From DATLYB01 sp964502525 (GTDB lineage: Bacteria; Bacteroidota; Bacteroidia; Chitinophagales; CAIOSU01): 32,750 bases of DNA. The stretch covers positions 1-32,750 of the forward strand of contig CAZCXH010000041.1 in NCBI GenBank assembly GCA_964502525.1. The letters are read 5' to 3'. Made by a program: the position numbers and the translations under genes. The notes below the pieces were generated by a model that saw only the letters and a program-made list of their open reading frames with translations, was not told where the DNA came from and searched no databases. Shown piece after piece: positions 14,002-23,140 of the stretch; position 1 is the first letter of the stretch, and the number at the start of each line of letters is the position of its first letter.

Positions 14002-16830
14002 TCACTTCGAACTCTCCGGATACATCACTATCCTTGCGAAATTGGAAGACAGGTAGCGCCTCGCAAATGCGGTGATGTCATCTTCACTGAGGCGGTCAAT
14101 CATCGCCTCTTTCTTTAGCGCGCCCGATAAATCCAGGTTGTTGTAATAAACGCTGTTCAGGGTGTTCAGCCAGTAGCGGTTTTCCTTCAAATCAACCTCG
14201 TGCTGCCTGCGGGCTTTCTCCTTCACTTTGGCAACATCATCATCGTCAATTTCACCCCGCTGGATTTTTCCAACTTCAGCCAGCGCGATGCTGATGAGGC
14301 TGTCAGCTTTTTCCGGATTGCAACTGAATTCAATTTCCACCTTGTAGTCGGCATCAGGATATTTGCTCATGCCGGCATCAACGTCCACGCCATACACCCC
14401 TCCCTGTTCTTCGCGCATCTGCTCGCGCAAGGTGATCTTCATTAATTCCACCATGGAACCCAGCTTGAAATTGTTTTCAGGCGAATATTCATATTCTCCC
14501 GTGTAGTTCAGGCTCACCCTGCATTTTGGTTCAACTCCCTTGTAAATTTTTTCATCAATTTTTCCCTTTGCGTATCTCATGCCGGTATCCTTCCAGCTTT
14601 CCTTGCCGGGTTCCGTAGCAAGGCTGCCAAGATATTTTTCAATCAGTTGTTTCATGCTTTCAGCTTCAAAGCTCCCGACAAAAAAGAATGTGAAATCAGC
14701 GGGATTGGAAAACCGCTCCCGGAAGACGCTGTTTGTTTTTTCAAAATCAACTTTTCCGAAGTCATCCTTGCTCCACAACCAGGTGCTCCTCAGGTGTTCC
14801 TGCGACAGGATCTCCGCTACCCTGTTGAAGAAATAATAATCGGGGTTCGATTTCAGATTCTCAAATTGCATCATTTGTTTCTGCAGGTAGCTTTGAAAAG
14901 CGTCTGCATCCTTGCGCGGCTGGGTGAAAGTCAGGTTGATCAGTTGGAAAAGCGTTTCGATGTCTTTCTTTGAAGCGCTGCCGCCCATGCCCTCGCTCTC
15001 ATCGCCCACGTAAGGGCTGAAGCTCACCACCTTGCCGGCAAGCGCCTTGTCCAATTGAACTTTTGTGAAGCCGCTAATGCCTGCCTGATAAACAGCCTGT
15101 CCGGCAACATCTGCAGAATAGTAGTCGGCATCATCATATAATGAAGAGCCGCCATAGCTGAATGCGGTAAACAGGATTTCGTCATTCCTGAAATCGGTTG
15201 ATTTAAGCACAACCTTTACCCCGTTGGCGAGGGTTATTTCCGTTGCATCCGCTTCGGGAAGTTTCTTGCCGGAAGCAATTTTCCCTGCGAGGGGGGTCTG
15301 CATCAATGCTTCCGCAACCGCATCATCCTTGTAAGGTTCAAGCTTCGTCTCATTCATTTTTTTAAATATGCTTACCAGCTTCTCTTCATCCGGAATCGCC
15401 ACTCCCTCCTTTGCGGGGGCTGTCACGATAATCACCGCGTTCTCGTCTTTAATCCATTTAGCGGTAATTGCATTGACTTCATCCAGCGTGATTTCCGGCA
15501 ACAGTTCCTGAAACATTTTATATTCCCATTCAGTGCCGGGCAAAGGCGACTTCCTCAGAAAAAAGGCAATCAAATTGTTGGTCAGCGACCTCGACTCCGT
15601 TTTGTCCCGCTCCTCAAACGCCTTTTCCATGTGGCGCAGGATCTTCTTTTTATTGCGCTCCATTTCTGATTGGGTAAAGCCGTGCTGCTCCACGCGCCCG
15701 GTTTCCCGCAGAAGGTTTTCAATTCCGCGCTCCACTCCCGTTTCACTCACCATCGCACCGGAAGTATATGCGTCTTTCGTTCTCGTCATTCCGGACACTG
15801 ACGACCATGCCGAGGAGAATGGCGGATCGGGCCTGGCTTTTAATTCCTCCAATCTCTCGCCCATCATGCTGTTATACAGCCTTTGCACTAGCATCGTCCT
15901 GTAATCGTTCACCGTCAGATAATATTGCTTATCATTCTTATAGCTGATGCGCACCTGCGTGAACGTTGCCTCCTTGTCGGTTGCCACTTTTGCCAGCACC
16001 TCCTTGTGGTCGGGAATGGGATAGTATGCTCTTTCCTTTTTGCTCTTTGCTGCCGGCACATTGTTGAACCGCTCCCTGATTTTCTTCTCCATCTCAGCAA
16101 CATCGAAATCACCGACAGCTATCACCGCCATCAGTTCGGGGCGATACCAGTCATAATAGAAACGCTTTAAAGTTTGATGATTGAATTTTTCCAATATTTC
16201 TTTTTTGCCAATCGGCAGCCGCTCCGCGTACCGCGAATCTTTGTACAGCACCGGCAGGTATTCGTATAACATGCGCGTTTCACCGCCCAGCCGCTGGCGC
16301 CACTCTTCAATCACCACCCCGCGCTCCTTCTCTATCTCCAGCGAATCGAAAGTCAGGTTGTGCGCCCAGTCTTCCAGCACCTGCAAGCCCTTGTTCACGA
16401 TCTCTTCGCTGTCGGTGGGCAATTGCAGCATGTAAACCGTTTCGTCAAAGCTGGTGTAGGCATTGAGATGGGGACCAAATTTCACTCCCACCGATTCCAA
16501 ATAATCAATCAACTCATTCCTGGCGAAATTTTTCGTTCCGTTGAAAGCCATGTGTTCCACAAAGTGAGCCAGCCCCTGCTGGTCGTCATCTTCCGCGAGC
16601 GAGCCGATGTTGACCGCCAGCCTCAGTTCAGCGCGTTTCTCGGGCTTTTTGTTTTGCAGGATATAATAGGTGATGCCGTTGCTCAGCTTGCCCGTTACCA
16701 CTTTGGGGTCGAGCGGTATCTTGTCGTCCGATGAGGCTGCACCGCTGCCGGATGCGCTGACGGGCTGAAGCAAAAACAAGAATAAAGTGAACAGGAATAT
16801 ATTCATGGTATTTCCCTCAGATAATTTCAT
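14002..16830 (-). CDS. M16 family zinc peptidase (pitrilysin-like), exported
   Basis: A 942-residue predicted periplasmic or outer-membrane-associated metallopeptidase. The inverted zinc motif HFVEH is at residues 89-93, with the downstream glutamate in the ERGVVIEEWRQRLGG region. The protein contains two M16 repeats: an active N-terminal half with the RFYYDWYRPELMAVIAVGDFD segment, and an inactive C-terminal half with FFFVGSFEAESMKQLIEKYLG. Family members cut peptides and short unfolded proteins. The N-terminus has a hydrophobic signal sequence. Translation may begin at 16830 or at an internal ATG at 16806 (MNIFLFTLFLFLLQPVSA). The gene is convergent with fic and stands alone on its strand, separated by 284 bp from the aldolase gene upstream. 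Confidence 0.94.
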   Translation of the reverse strand: MKLSEGNTMNIFLFTLFLFLLQPVSASGSGAASSDDKIPLDPKVVTGKLSNGITYYILQNKKPEKRAELRLAVNIGSLAEDDDQQGLAHFVEHMAFNGTKNFARNELIDYLESVGVKFGPHLNAYTSFDETVYMLQLPTDSEEIVNKGLQVLEDWAHNLTFDSLEIEKERGVVIEEWRQRLGGETRMLYEYLPVLYKDSRYAERLPIGKKEILEKFNHQTLKRFYYDWYRPELMAVIAVGDFDVAEMEKKIRERFNNVPAAKSKKERAYYPIPDHKEVLAKVATDKEATFTQVRISYKNDKQYYLTVNDYRTMLVQRLYNSMMGERLEELKARPDPPFSSAWSSVSGMTRTKDAYTSGAMVSETGVERGIENLLRETGRVEQHGFTQSEMERNKKKILRHMEKAFEERDKTESRSLTNNLIAFFLRKSPLPGTEWEYKMFQELLPEITLDEVNAITAKWIKDENAVIIVTAPAKEGVAIPDEEKLVSIFKKMNETKLEPYKDDAVAEALMQTPLAGKIASGKKLPEADATEITLANGVKVVLKSTDFRNDEILFTAFSYGGSSLYDDADYYSADVAGQAVYQAGISGFTKVQLDKALAGKVVSFSPYVGDESEGMGGSASKKDIETLFQLINLTFTQPRKDADAFQSYLQKQMMQFENLKSNPDYYFFNRVAEILSQEHLRSTWLWSKDDFGKVDFEKTNSVFRERFSNPADFTFFFVGSFEAESMKQLIEKYLGSLATEPGKESWKDTGMRYAKGKIDEKIYKGVEPKCRVSLNYTGEYEYSPENNFKLGSMVELMKITLREQMREEQGGVYGVDVDAGMSKYPDADYKVEIEFSCNPEKADSLISIALAEVGKIQRGEIDDDDVAKVKEKARRQHEVDLKENRYWLNTLNSVYYNNLDLSGALKKEAMIDRLSEDDITAFARRYLSSNFARIVMYPESSK

Positions 16831-16944
16831 GACTCAGGATTTAAAAGTGAAATGATGCGAAAGGTAGGAAATTGGGGTTAATCAAGTATATTAATAAGAT
16901 CATCATTTAGTGCATATTTTTCAGGTATTAGCTTTAAGCCACTG

Positions 16945-16998
16945 GCTTCAAGCCTCAAGCTGGCCAAAACTTGCAGCTTGTAGCTTGCGGCTTGAAGC
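16945..16998. repeat. Inverted repeat GCTTCAAGC/GCTTGAAGC
   Basis: GCTTCAAGCCTCAAGCT (16945-16961) and AGCTTGCGGCTTGAAGC (16982-16998) pair at nearly all positions with a 20-base loop. It lies between the aldolase stop and the M16 peptidase start and could act as a weak terminator or be a palindromic repeat remnant. Confidence 0.6.
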
Positions 16999-17033
16999 GG
17001 AATGAATTATGTACTATTTCTTGCTCCCATTAA

Positions 17034-17104
17034 TATCAGCGTCATCTGTGTTCTATTCCTAATTTTAAACAGTCTCTTAGACATTAGACATTAGACATTA
17101 GACT
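17034..17104. repeat. GCGTCATCTG...TTTTAAACAGTCTCT repeat plus TTAGACA microrepeat
   Basis: The first part (17034-17078) is a copy, in reverse, of the family GAGACTGTTTAAAATTA...GAACGCAGATGACGC also seen at 20933, 23141 and 28314-28466. It is followed by three to four TTAGACA-type 8-bp units (17078-17104) directly after the aldolase stop. Confidence 0.65.
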
Positions 17105-17114
17105 TAACTGTTTT

Positions 17115-18188
17115 TCATGCAAGCGTTATCTCCTTCGCCAGATAAACATCCTGAATCGCGTTCAGCAACTCCACGCCATCTTTCATGGGCTTCTGGAATG
17201 CTTTGCGCCCGGAGATAAGTCCGCAGCCGCCTGCGCGCTTGTTGATGACCGCAGTGGTAACGGCTTCAGCTAAATCGGATGCGCCCTTTGATTCGCCACC
17301 GCTGTTAATCAATCCAGCGCGTCCCATGTAGCAGTTGGCAACCTGGTAGCGGCACAGGTCAATCGGGTGGTCGCTGGTGAGGTCTGAGTAAACTTTTTTA
17401 TGCGTTTTGCCGAAGTTCAGCGCGTTGTACCCTCCGTTGTTTGTTGGGAGCTTTTGCTTGATGATGTCAGCCTGAATGGTAACGCCAAGGTGGTTAGCCT
17501 GTCCTGTCAGGTCGGCTGAGGTGTGATAATCGGTGCCGTTATGTTTGAAGGCGCTGTTGCGCAGATAGCACCAAAGGATGGTAACCATTCCTAATTCGTG
17601 CGCCTGCTCAAAAGCCAGCGACACTTCCTGGATCTGGCGGGTTGATTCGGCAGAACCAAAATAAATTGTTGCCCCGACCGCCACCGCACCCATGTTCCAC
17701 GCATCCTTCACGGTGCCGAACATGATCTGGTCGTATCTGTTCGGATAACTGATAAATTCATTATGATTGAATTTCACGATGAACGGAATCTTGTGAGCAT
17801 ACTTGCGCGAAACCGACCCGAGCACTCCGAATGTTGATGCCACCGCGTTGCATCCGCCTTCAATGGCGAGCCTCACGATATTCTCGGGATCGAAAAATTC
17901 CGGATTAGGGGCAAACGATGCGCCAGCCGAATGTTCGATACCCTGGTCAACGGGAAGGATTGACAGATAGCCGGTCCCCGAAAGCCGCCCTGTATTGTAC
18001 AGCGCCTTCATGCCCCTCAGCACATGCGAACTGCGGTTGCTGTCGAGCCACACGCGGTCAACAAAATCAGGACCGGGTTGGTGAAGCGAGTCTTTGGAAA
18101 TCTTGCATTGATGATTCAAAAGGCTGTCAGCCTGGCTGCCGAGCAGTTCGGCTATCTTGTCGAGTTTTCCTGCGGTCTTTGTAGGCAT
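17115..18188 (-). CDS. fbaB: Class I fructose-bisphosphate aldolase, DhnA/FbaB type
   Basis: This cytoplasmic enzyme splits fructose 1,6-bisphosphate into dihydroxyacetone phosphate and glyceraldehyde 3-phosphate (and the reverse) through a lysine Schiff base, in glycolysis and gluconeogenesis. Family segments include LPVDQGIEHSAG, PENIVRLAIEGGCNAVAS, HKIPFIVKFNHNEF, GAVAVGATIYFGS, ADIIKQKLPTNNGGYN and the phosphate-binding INSGGESKG. The lysines of the IKQK segment are where the Schiff-base residue is expected. The frame is open to an ATG at 18236, but the ATG at 18188 (MPTKTAGKLDKIAELLG) fits usual family starts better and gives 357 residues. The gene is monocistronic in this window. Confidence 0.93.
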   Translation of the reverse strand: MPTKTAGKLDKIAELLGSQADSLLNHQCKISKDSLHQPGPDFVDRVWLDSNRSSHVLRGMKALYNTGRLSGTGYLSILPVDQGIEHSAGASFAPNPEFFDPENIVRLAIEGGCNAVASTFGVLGSVSRKYAHKIPFIVKFNHNEFISYPNRYDQIMFGTVKDAWNMGAVAVGATIYFGSAESTRQIQEVSLAFEQAHELGMVTILWCYLRNSAFKHNGTDYHTSADLTGQANHLGVTIQADIIKQKLPTNNGGYNALNFGKTHKKVYSDLTSDHPIDLCRYQVANCYMGRAGLINSGGESKGASDLAEAVTTAVINKRAGGCGLISGRKAFQKPMKDGVELLNAIQDVYLAKEITLA

Positions 18189-18236
18189 AAGAGCGTTTTT
18201 TGCGGCAAATATAAGATTGGAATTAGTTGATGGCAA

Positions 18237-18572
18237 GGACGTTAATCACAACCGGAAATATATTGAACCGTATTATCCCGAAACAACTGTAAAAAACAAA
18301 CTGTGATCGGTCCGAAGGACTCCGGGCTCCTTCAGAGGATATACCATCGGTTAATATTTGGTACAAGTTAGGAACCTGTTTACCGATGGTATAATTCCAT
18401 CTTTCTTTTCCCCGGGTTGTGAAACATTATTCATCATTGATGCTCAGCATTAAGCGAACATAAACTTATCGCTGCGGTAAAAAATTAATTTCGTTAATCA
18501 ACATTGAAGCTCCCTTATTTTAGCACAGAATTGACCCAGCGCTGATCACTCAGCACCGGGCACCAAGAAATC
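18237..18572. other. Divergent spacer between the aldolase and ligD genes
   Basis: No gene was found. The spacer contains a CCGAAACAACTGT fragment also seen near 13879, the TACCATCGG element (18340-18393), and an A+T-rich stretch before ligD with TATTTTAG (18516-18523), which resembles the Bacteroidota -7 box TAnnTTTG. Confidence 0.5.
18340..18393. repeat. TACCATCGG palindromic element, copy 2
   Basis: TATACCATCGG (18340-18350) and CCGATGGTATA (18383-18393) are perfect 11-bp inverted ends. The inner part shares GTACAAGTT and CCTGTTTACCGATGG with the copy at 13009-13063. Confidence 0.75.
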
Positions 18573-20927
18573 ATGACGCGCACTTCCCAACTCGTTCAAA
18601 TCGGCAAGCGTAAAATTGAGCTTTCCAACCTCAATAAAGTTCTTTATCCCGATGACCACATCATTAAGGCTGAAATAATCGAATACTATCTCACGATTGC
18701 CCCAACAATTTTATCGCATATAAAAAATCGCCCTCTTTCGCTTGTAAGATTTCCAGACGGCATCTATGGCGAAAAGTTTTTTCAGAAAAACCGCCCTAAC
18801 TGGGCGCCCGATTGGGTTGAATATGTGACGCTTGGGGGCGAAAAAAAGGACTATATGCTTGCAACGGAAGAAGCCGTTCTCGTTTGGCTCGCCAACCTCG
18901 CTTGTTTGGAGATGCACCAGATTCAGGCTTACAAGCCGCATTATGAATTGCCTGACTATTTTGTTTTCGATCTCGATCCTCCCGAAGGTTATCAATTTAA
19001 GAAGGTGGTCGAAATCGCTTTTGATTTGAAAGAACATATCGAACAGTTCGGCTATGTCGTGTTTGCAAAAACAACAGGTGGCAAAGGAATCCACCTCGTT
19101 CTTCCCATTGAGCCGAAATGCACTTATGACGAAGTGTTTGAGGCAGCGCAGGAAATTGCAAAACCTTTCGTTGAAAAATTTCCAGCTACCACTACCCTTC
19201 ACCTCAAGAAAGAAGCCCGCAAGGGTCGCGTGCTGATTGATATTTTCCGCAACCGCAACGGACAAACGATCGTGTGTCCTTACAGCCTGCGCGGAAGAAA
19301 AGGCGCGCCTGTCTCCATGCCGCTCGCGTGGGAGCAATTGGAACATATATCCGATCCGGTTTCGCTTAATCTGAAAACCGTTCTGCAACAAGTGAAAAAA
19401 GAAGGCGATGCATGGGAAACGTTTGCCGCACATGCCGTTGAGTTGCATACAAAACGAAAAACGGCCATCGTCAAAAAAGAACCCGAGCCTTCCCGCAAGC
19501 GAAAGACTCCTGAACAGTTGGATGCATATTCAAAAAAACGCGATTTTGAAAAAACTCCTGAACCCCGTGGTCAGACGACTTCAAGACGTCAGACCACCAC
19601 CTTGGGAACAGGTAACGGCTTTGTTGTTCACCGGCATCATGCATCCCGCCTGCATTATGATTTGCGCTTAGAGCAGAACGGTACACTAAAATCATGGGCT
19701 GTTCCTAAAGGCATGCCTCCCGGACCGGGCATTAAGCGGCTGGCAGTTCAAACCGAAGACCATCCACTAGAGTATTTGAATTTCGAGGGGACTATTCCGA
19801 AAGGACAATATGGCGGTGGCGATATGTGGATTTATGCCAACGGGAAATATGAAATCACCAGGCAGAAAAAGGACAACAGTTTTTATTTTAAACTGAGCAG
19901 CAAGGAATTGAACGGTGAATACCGGATGTATCCCATCAAGCGCGACAAAAAGGAATGGCTGCTCGAGCGCATTGATAAAGCGCAGGTTGACTGGCTGCAT
20001 GATCCAATTGAACCGATGCTTGCGGATACAAAAAGCGAAGTGCCTGAAGGCGATGAATACATTTACGAAGTGAAGTGGGACGGCATCCGAGCAATGATTT
20101 CACTGGATGAAGGTAAAATCATCATCCGCAGCCGCAACCAGCGCGACATCACACACATATTTCCGGAATTGAATATTCCGGAAAAAACATTCCGGGCTAC
20201 CTGCGGGCTGTTTGACGCGGAAATCGTTTGCCTGGAAGCCGATGGCCGCCCCAACTTCAAAACCATCATCAACCGGCTCATGCAATCCTCTCCGGACGGC
20301 ATCGGGCGCGGCAGCAAAAAACATCCCGCTTTTTGCTATGTGTTCGACTGCCTGTATCTCGATGGGCGCGCGCTCATCAACGAGCCGCTGGCCCGCAGGC
20401 GCGAATGGATGAAAGACGCGCTGCGAATCAACGCCAACCTGCCCTACCGCGTCAGCGAAGCCATTGATGAGGGCAAAGCGCTGTTTATCGCGGCTCGGGA
20501 AAAGAAGCTGGAAGGCATCATGGCGAAAGTGAAGGACAGCAAATACCTTCCCGGCAAGCGCACGTCAAACTGGATAAAAGTCAAAGTGCGCAACACGGCT
20601 GACTGTTTCATCATCGGCTACACAAAAGGCAAAGGTGACCGTGAAATGTTGTTTGGCGCTATGCATCTCGGAGAATATGTGAATGGCGAATTGATTTATC
20701 GGGGAAAGGTCGGCACAGGGTTCGATGAGAAAATGATGAAGGAAATTTTTTCTCAATTGAAAGAAATCAAAACAATCAAGCGGCCGGTGAAAGAAAAACC
20801 TATTGATGACAACGTCACCACCTGGATCGAGCCGAAGCTGATATGCGAGATTCAGTATTCAAGCCTGACGGAAAACGGAATATACAGGGAGCCGGTGTTT
20901 TTGAGGATGCGGGAGGATTTGATGTGA
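18573..20927 (+). CDS. ligD: Multifunctional DNA ligase D (polymerase, 3'-phosphoesterase and ATP-dependent ligase)
   Basis: LigD is the end-processing and sealing enzyme of bacterial non-homologous end joining. In 784 residues three domains appear in the order polymerase, phosphoesterase, ligase. The primase-like polymerase spans about 1-290, with the metal-binding pair D133 and D135 in FDLDPPEG and the KTTGGKGIHLVLP segment. The phosphoesterase (about 345-470) begins FVVHRHHASRLHYDLRLE with H353. The ligase (about 490-784) has motif I EVKWDGIRA with the nucleotidyl lysine K501, followed by DAEIVCL, GIMAKVKDSKY and WIKVKV. A basic Ser/Pro/Lys linker (about 300-345) joins the first two domains. 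No ku gene lies in this window, although ligD and ku are often neighbours. The ATG at 18573 gives a complete polymerase N-terminus. Confidence 0.96.
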   Translation: MTRTSQLVQIGKRKIELSNLNKVLYPDDHIIKAEIIEYYLTIAPTILSHIKNRPLSLVRFPDGIYGEKFFQKNRPNWAPDWVEYVTLGGEKKDYMLATEEAVLVWLANLACLEMHQIQAYKPHYELPDYFVFDLDPPEGYQFKKVVEIAFDLKEHIEQFGYVVFAKTTGGKGIHLVLPIEPKCTYDEVFEAAQEIAKPFVEKFPATTTLHLKKEARKGRVLIDIFRNRNGQTIVCPYSLRGRKGAPVSMPLAWEQLEHISDPVSLNLKTVLQQVKKEGDAWETFAAHAVELHTKRKTAIVKKEPEPSRKRKTPEQLDAYSKKRDFEKTPEPRGQTTSRRQTTTLGTGNGFVVHRHHASRLHYDLRLEQNGTLKSWAVPKGMPPGPGIKRLAVQTEDHPLEYLNFEGTIPKGQYGGGDMWIYANGKYEITRQKKDNSFYFKLSSKELNGEYRMYPIKRDKKEWLLERIDKAQVDWLHDPIEPMLADTKSEVPEGDEYIYEVKWDGIRAMISLDEGKIIIRSRNQRDITHIFPELNIPEKTFRATCGLFDAEIVCLEADGRPNFKTIINRLMQSSPDGIGRGSKKHPAFCYVFDCLYLDGRALINEPLARRREWMKDALRINANLPYRVSEAIDEGKALFIAAREKKLEGIMAKVKDSKYLPGKRTSNWIKVKVRNTADCFIIGYTKGKGDREMLFGAMHLGEYVNGELIYRGKVGTGFDEKMMKEIFSQLKEIKTIKRPVKEKPIDDNVTTWIEPKLICEIQYSSLTENGIYREPVFLRMREDLM

Positions 20928-20932
20928 AATCG

Positions 20933-21019
20933 GGAACAGAACGCAGATGACGCTGATAATGGGGATAAACGCGGATAGAACCCGCGAGATTCCATCCAAA
21001 CTGTGTCATCAGTGTTCCA
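20933..21019. repeat. GAACGCAGATGACGC repeat with inverted partner
   Basis: GGAACAGAACGCAGATGACG begins at 20933, and the roughly complementary TGTGTCATCAGTGTTCC lies at 21003-21019, so the 3' spacer between the convergent ligD and UPF0316 genes is almost entirely one palindromic element of the family seen at 28314-28466. Confidence 0.65.
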
Positions 21020-21025
21020 TTTGCT

Positions 21026-21583
21026 TCAGTTGATTTTTCCCAACTGCGACCGCAGCGCGCTGACAAACCGCAAATTCTCAATGGAGTAAAACGCATTCGG
21101 ATTGTATTGCCGGATCACTTTTTCCAACTCAGGAATGTCTTTTCTTTTCGCAGGCAGAAACACCACATTCACATTGCCTTCATTATTTTCAGCATCCACC
21201 ACCGTGGCAAGGAAATTATTTTTTCGCAGGTAATCCACCAGCGCAAGGCTGTCATCCTTCACAGTGATGATGCGCATCAAAACAATCCCAAAAGCCAGCC
21301 GTTTCTCAAACACCATCCCGATGTAGGTGCCTGCGGCAAACCCACCGGCATATCCGATGTAAGCAAACGGGGTTGAGAGATTTTGCAGCGCCTGCCCCAC
21401 CGCGATGAGCCAAATCAGCACCTCCGCAAATCCGAGCGTCACCGCCATGCCGCGCCTCTCGTTGATGGTGTACATCATGCGCAGCGTAGAGATGGAAACG
21501 TCAACAATGCGCGCGAAGAAAATCATGGCGGGAATCACGATCCATTCCATGTAGTTGAAATCGGAGAAGACGAAAAGGTGCAT
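21026..21583 (-). CDS. UPF0316 / DUF2179-domain membrane protein
   Basis: A 185-residue inner-membrane protein. The N-terminal half holds three hydrophobic segments (roughly 12-30, 48-66 and 74-92), including the conserved FFARIVDVSISTLRMMYTI stretch of the UPF0316/DUF5698 family. The C-terminal half is a soluble DUF2179 domain (about 105-180: RIITVKDDSLALVDYLRKNN, VVDAENNEGNVNVVFLPAKR). DUF2179 domains occur in YitT-type membrane proteins and are thought to bind a small ligand, but function is not established. Length is normal for the family. The gene is convergent with ligD. Confidence 0.92.
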   Translation of the reverse strand: MHLFVFSDFNYMEWIVIPAMIFFARIVDVSISTLRMMYTINERRGMAVTLGFAEVLIWLIAVGQALQNLSTPFAYIGYAGGFAAGTYIGMVFEKRLAFGIVLMRIITVKDDSLALVDYLRKNNFLATVVDAENNEGNVNVVFLPAKRKDIPELEKVIRQYNPNAFYSIENLRFVSALRSQLGKIN

Positions 21584-21707
21584 GCTGAAATTTTTTGGCC
21601 GAAGTTAGGATCCAAGTCATGCAGTTTCGCGATTTAACAGCGCATCATTATGAAAAAAATGACAAAGAACATCCAAATCTATTTTTTTTTGCGCAGAACC
21701 TTGCGCG

Positions 21708-21779
21708 ATGGGGCGATCAAAAGGCGATGTGGAAGTGGCTTACAAGATGCTGTTTCCGCTGCTGAAGAAGAAGCGGTAA
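21708..21779 (+). CDS. Possible 23-residue peptide or gene remnant
   Basis: An ATG at 21708 opens a frame encoding MGRSKGDVEVAYKMLFPLLK followed by KKR and a stop. The amphipathic, lysine-ended peptide looks like a real C-terminus of a longer protein or a tiny standalone protein. No ribosome-binding site is evident, and in-frame sequence upstream is not clearly coding. It could be the decayed end of a lost gene. A hairpin repeat begins 6 bp after its stop. Kept as a low-confidence call because the surrounding 240-bp spacer has no other content. Confidence 0.2.
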   Translation: MGRSKGDVEVAYKMLFPLLKKKR

Positions 21780-21784
21780 GAATA

Positions 21785-21818
21785 AAACCTGACAGGTTTT
21801 TTGAAACCTGTCAGGTTT
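21785..21818. repeat. AAACCTGACAGGTTT hairpin downstream of hutI
   Basis: AAACCTGACAGGTTT (21785-21799) and AAACCTGTCAGGTTT (21804-21818) form a perfect 15-bp stem with a 4-base loop, 5 nt past the hutI stop codon. Each arm is itself almost palindromic. On the hutI transcript it is followed by TTATTCTT, so it may terminate transcription. Confidence 0.8.
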
Positions 21819-21823
21819 ATGCC

Positions 21824-23065
21824 TTACTCCCCCGTCTGCACTTTACCGTTGATGATAACGGTTTCAACAAGGTTGCTGCCGAATGAATAAGGCAAATAAG
21901 CAATGGAAGGGATCGGCTTGGTGATAAAGACATTCGCTTTTTTCCCCTTCGCAATGCTGCCCAACTCATCCTGCACGAGCATGGCATGGGCGCCATTGAT
22001 AGTCGCTGCGTTAACAGCTTCCTCCGGCATCATTTTCATTTGGATGCAAGCGAGGGCAATCACAAACTGCATGTTACCTGAGGGCGAGGTACCGGGATTG
22101 TAATCAGAAGCGAGCGCCAGAGGAAGTTCCGCAGTGATAATTTTTCTCGCATCCGCATATTTCATCCCGAGAAAAAATGCGGTGGACGGCAGCAGTGTTG
22201 GTATGGTTGAAGATTTTGCGAGCGCTTTCAACTCGTCTTCACCGAGGTGTTCAAGGTGGTCAACTGAAACAGCTTTATGTTTTACTCCTGCCTGCACCCC
22301 TCCGCTCAGTCCCAACTCGTTTGCATGAATTTTGGGCTTCAGTCCCGCTGCCAAGCCGGCTTCGAGGATGACTTCGGTTTCATCTGGCGTGAAAAATCCC
22401 TTGTCGCAAAACACGTCAATGAAATCAGCGAGCCGTTCTTCCTTGATGACCGGAAGCATCTCCTTAATAATTAAATCAATATATCCCTTTCTGTTTTTTT
22501 TGTATGCTTCCGGTAATGCATGAGCGCCAAGAAAAGTTGCTTTGATGGTGAGCGGTGAAAGCGTTTTGATCTTTTTGATTGCGCGCAGCATCTTCATCTC
22601 GCCTTCCACCGTAAGCCCGTACCCGCTTTTGATTTCAACCGCACCGGTGCCGAGAAGCATTATTTCCCTGAGCCTCGGCAATGATTGCGCAATGAGTTCT
22701 TCCTCAGAAACATTGTTCAACTTCTTCGCAGAATTGAGGATCCCCCCGCCCTTCTTTGCGATCTCCTCATAGGTTGCGCCCGCGATGCGGTCAACGAATT
22801 CGTGCTCGCGGCTTCCGGCATAAACAAGATGGGTATGCGAATCGCACCAGCAGGGAAACACCATCTTGTCTTCGGCATTGAGAACGATGTCGCCCGTTTC
22901 AGGACATTCGTCCATGAATCCGAAATCTTCAATCAGATTATCGTTGATGAGCAGCCACGCATTTTCCATTGAAGGCAGCTCGCGCATGTGCTCACCCTTC
23001 GCCAGTTGGCGCTGTTTGGTTTCGACCTGAACAAGTTGCTTAATGTTTTTGATGAGGATTTTCAC
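21824..23065 (-). CDS. hutI: Imidazolonepropionase
   Basis: HutI is a cytoplasmic amidohydrolase that opens 4-imidazolone-5-propanoate to N-formimidoyl-L-glutamate, the third step of histidine degradation. The 413-residue protein has the metal-binding DSHTHLVYAGSREHEF (H77 and H79), GGGI, TGAVEIKSGYGL, ADFIDVFCDKGFF, KIHANELGLSGG with a further metal histidine, VDHLEHLG, and LALASDYNPGTSPSGNM with the catalytic-site aspartate. Length is typical. No hutU, hutH or hutG lies nearby, so the pathway genes are dispersed, as is common in Bacteroidota. A strong hairpin repeat directly follows the stop codon. Confidence 0.96.
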   Translation of the reverse strand: MKILIKNIKQLVQVETKQRQLAKGEHMRELPSMENAWLLINDNLIEDFGFMDECPETGDIVLNAEDKMVFPCWCDSHTHLVYAGSREHEFVDRIAGATYEEIAKKGGGILNSAKKLNNVSEEELIAQSLPRLREIMLLGTGAVEIKSGYGLTVEGEMKMLRAIKKIKTLSPLTIKATFLGAHALPEAYKKNRKGYIDLIIKEMLPVIKEERLADFIDVFCDKGFFTPDETEVILEAGLAAGLKPKIHANELGLSGGVQAGVKHKAVSVDHLEHLGEDELKALAKSSTIPTLLPSTAFFLGMKYADARKIITAELPLALASDYNPGTSPSGNMQFVIALACIQMKMMPEEAVNAATINGAHAMLVQDELGSIAKGKKANVFITKPIPSIAYLPYSFGSNLVETVIINGKVQTGE

Positions 23066-23140
23066 GAAAGCAAATCTATGGAAAACTGCCGCTGTTTTGC
23101 GGGTTACGCCTTCCCGCTGAACAACTTGTACTATTCTGTG

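Noticed and set aside
18711..19448. A 245-residue reading frame antisense to ligD
   Set aside because: It lies entirely opposite a well-supported polymerase-domain coding sequence and has no recognisable protein features.
21785..21818. Riboswitch or T-box near hutI
   Set aside because: The structure is downstream of the gene, is a simple palindrome and recurs after unrelated genes, so it is a repeat or terminator, not a ligand-binding leader.
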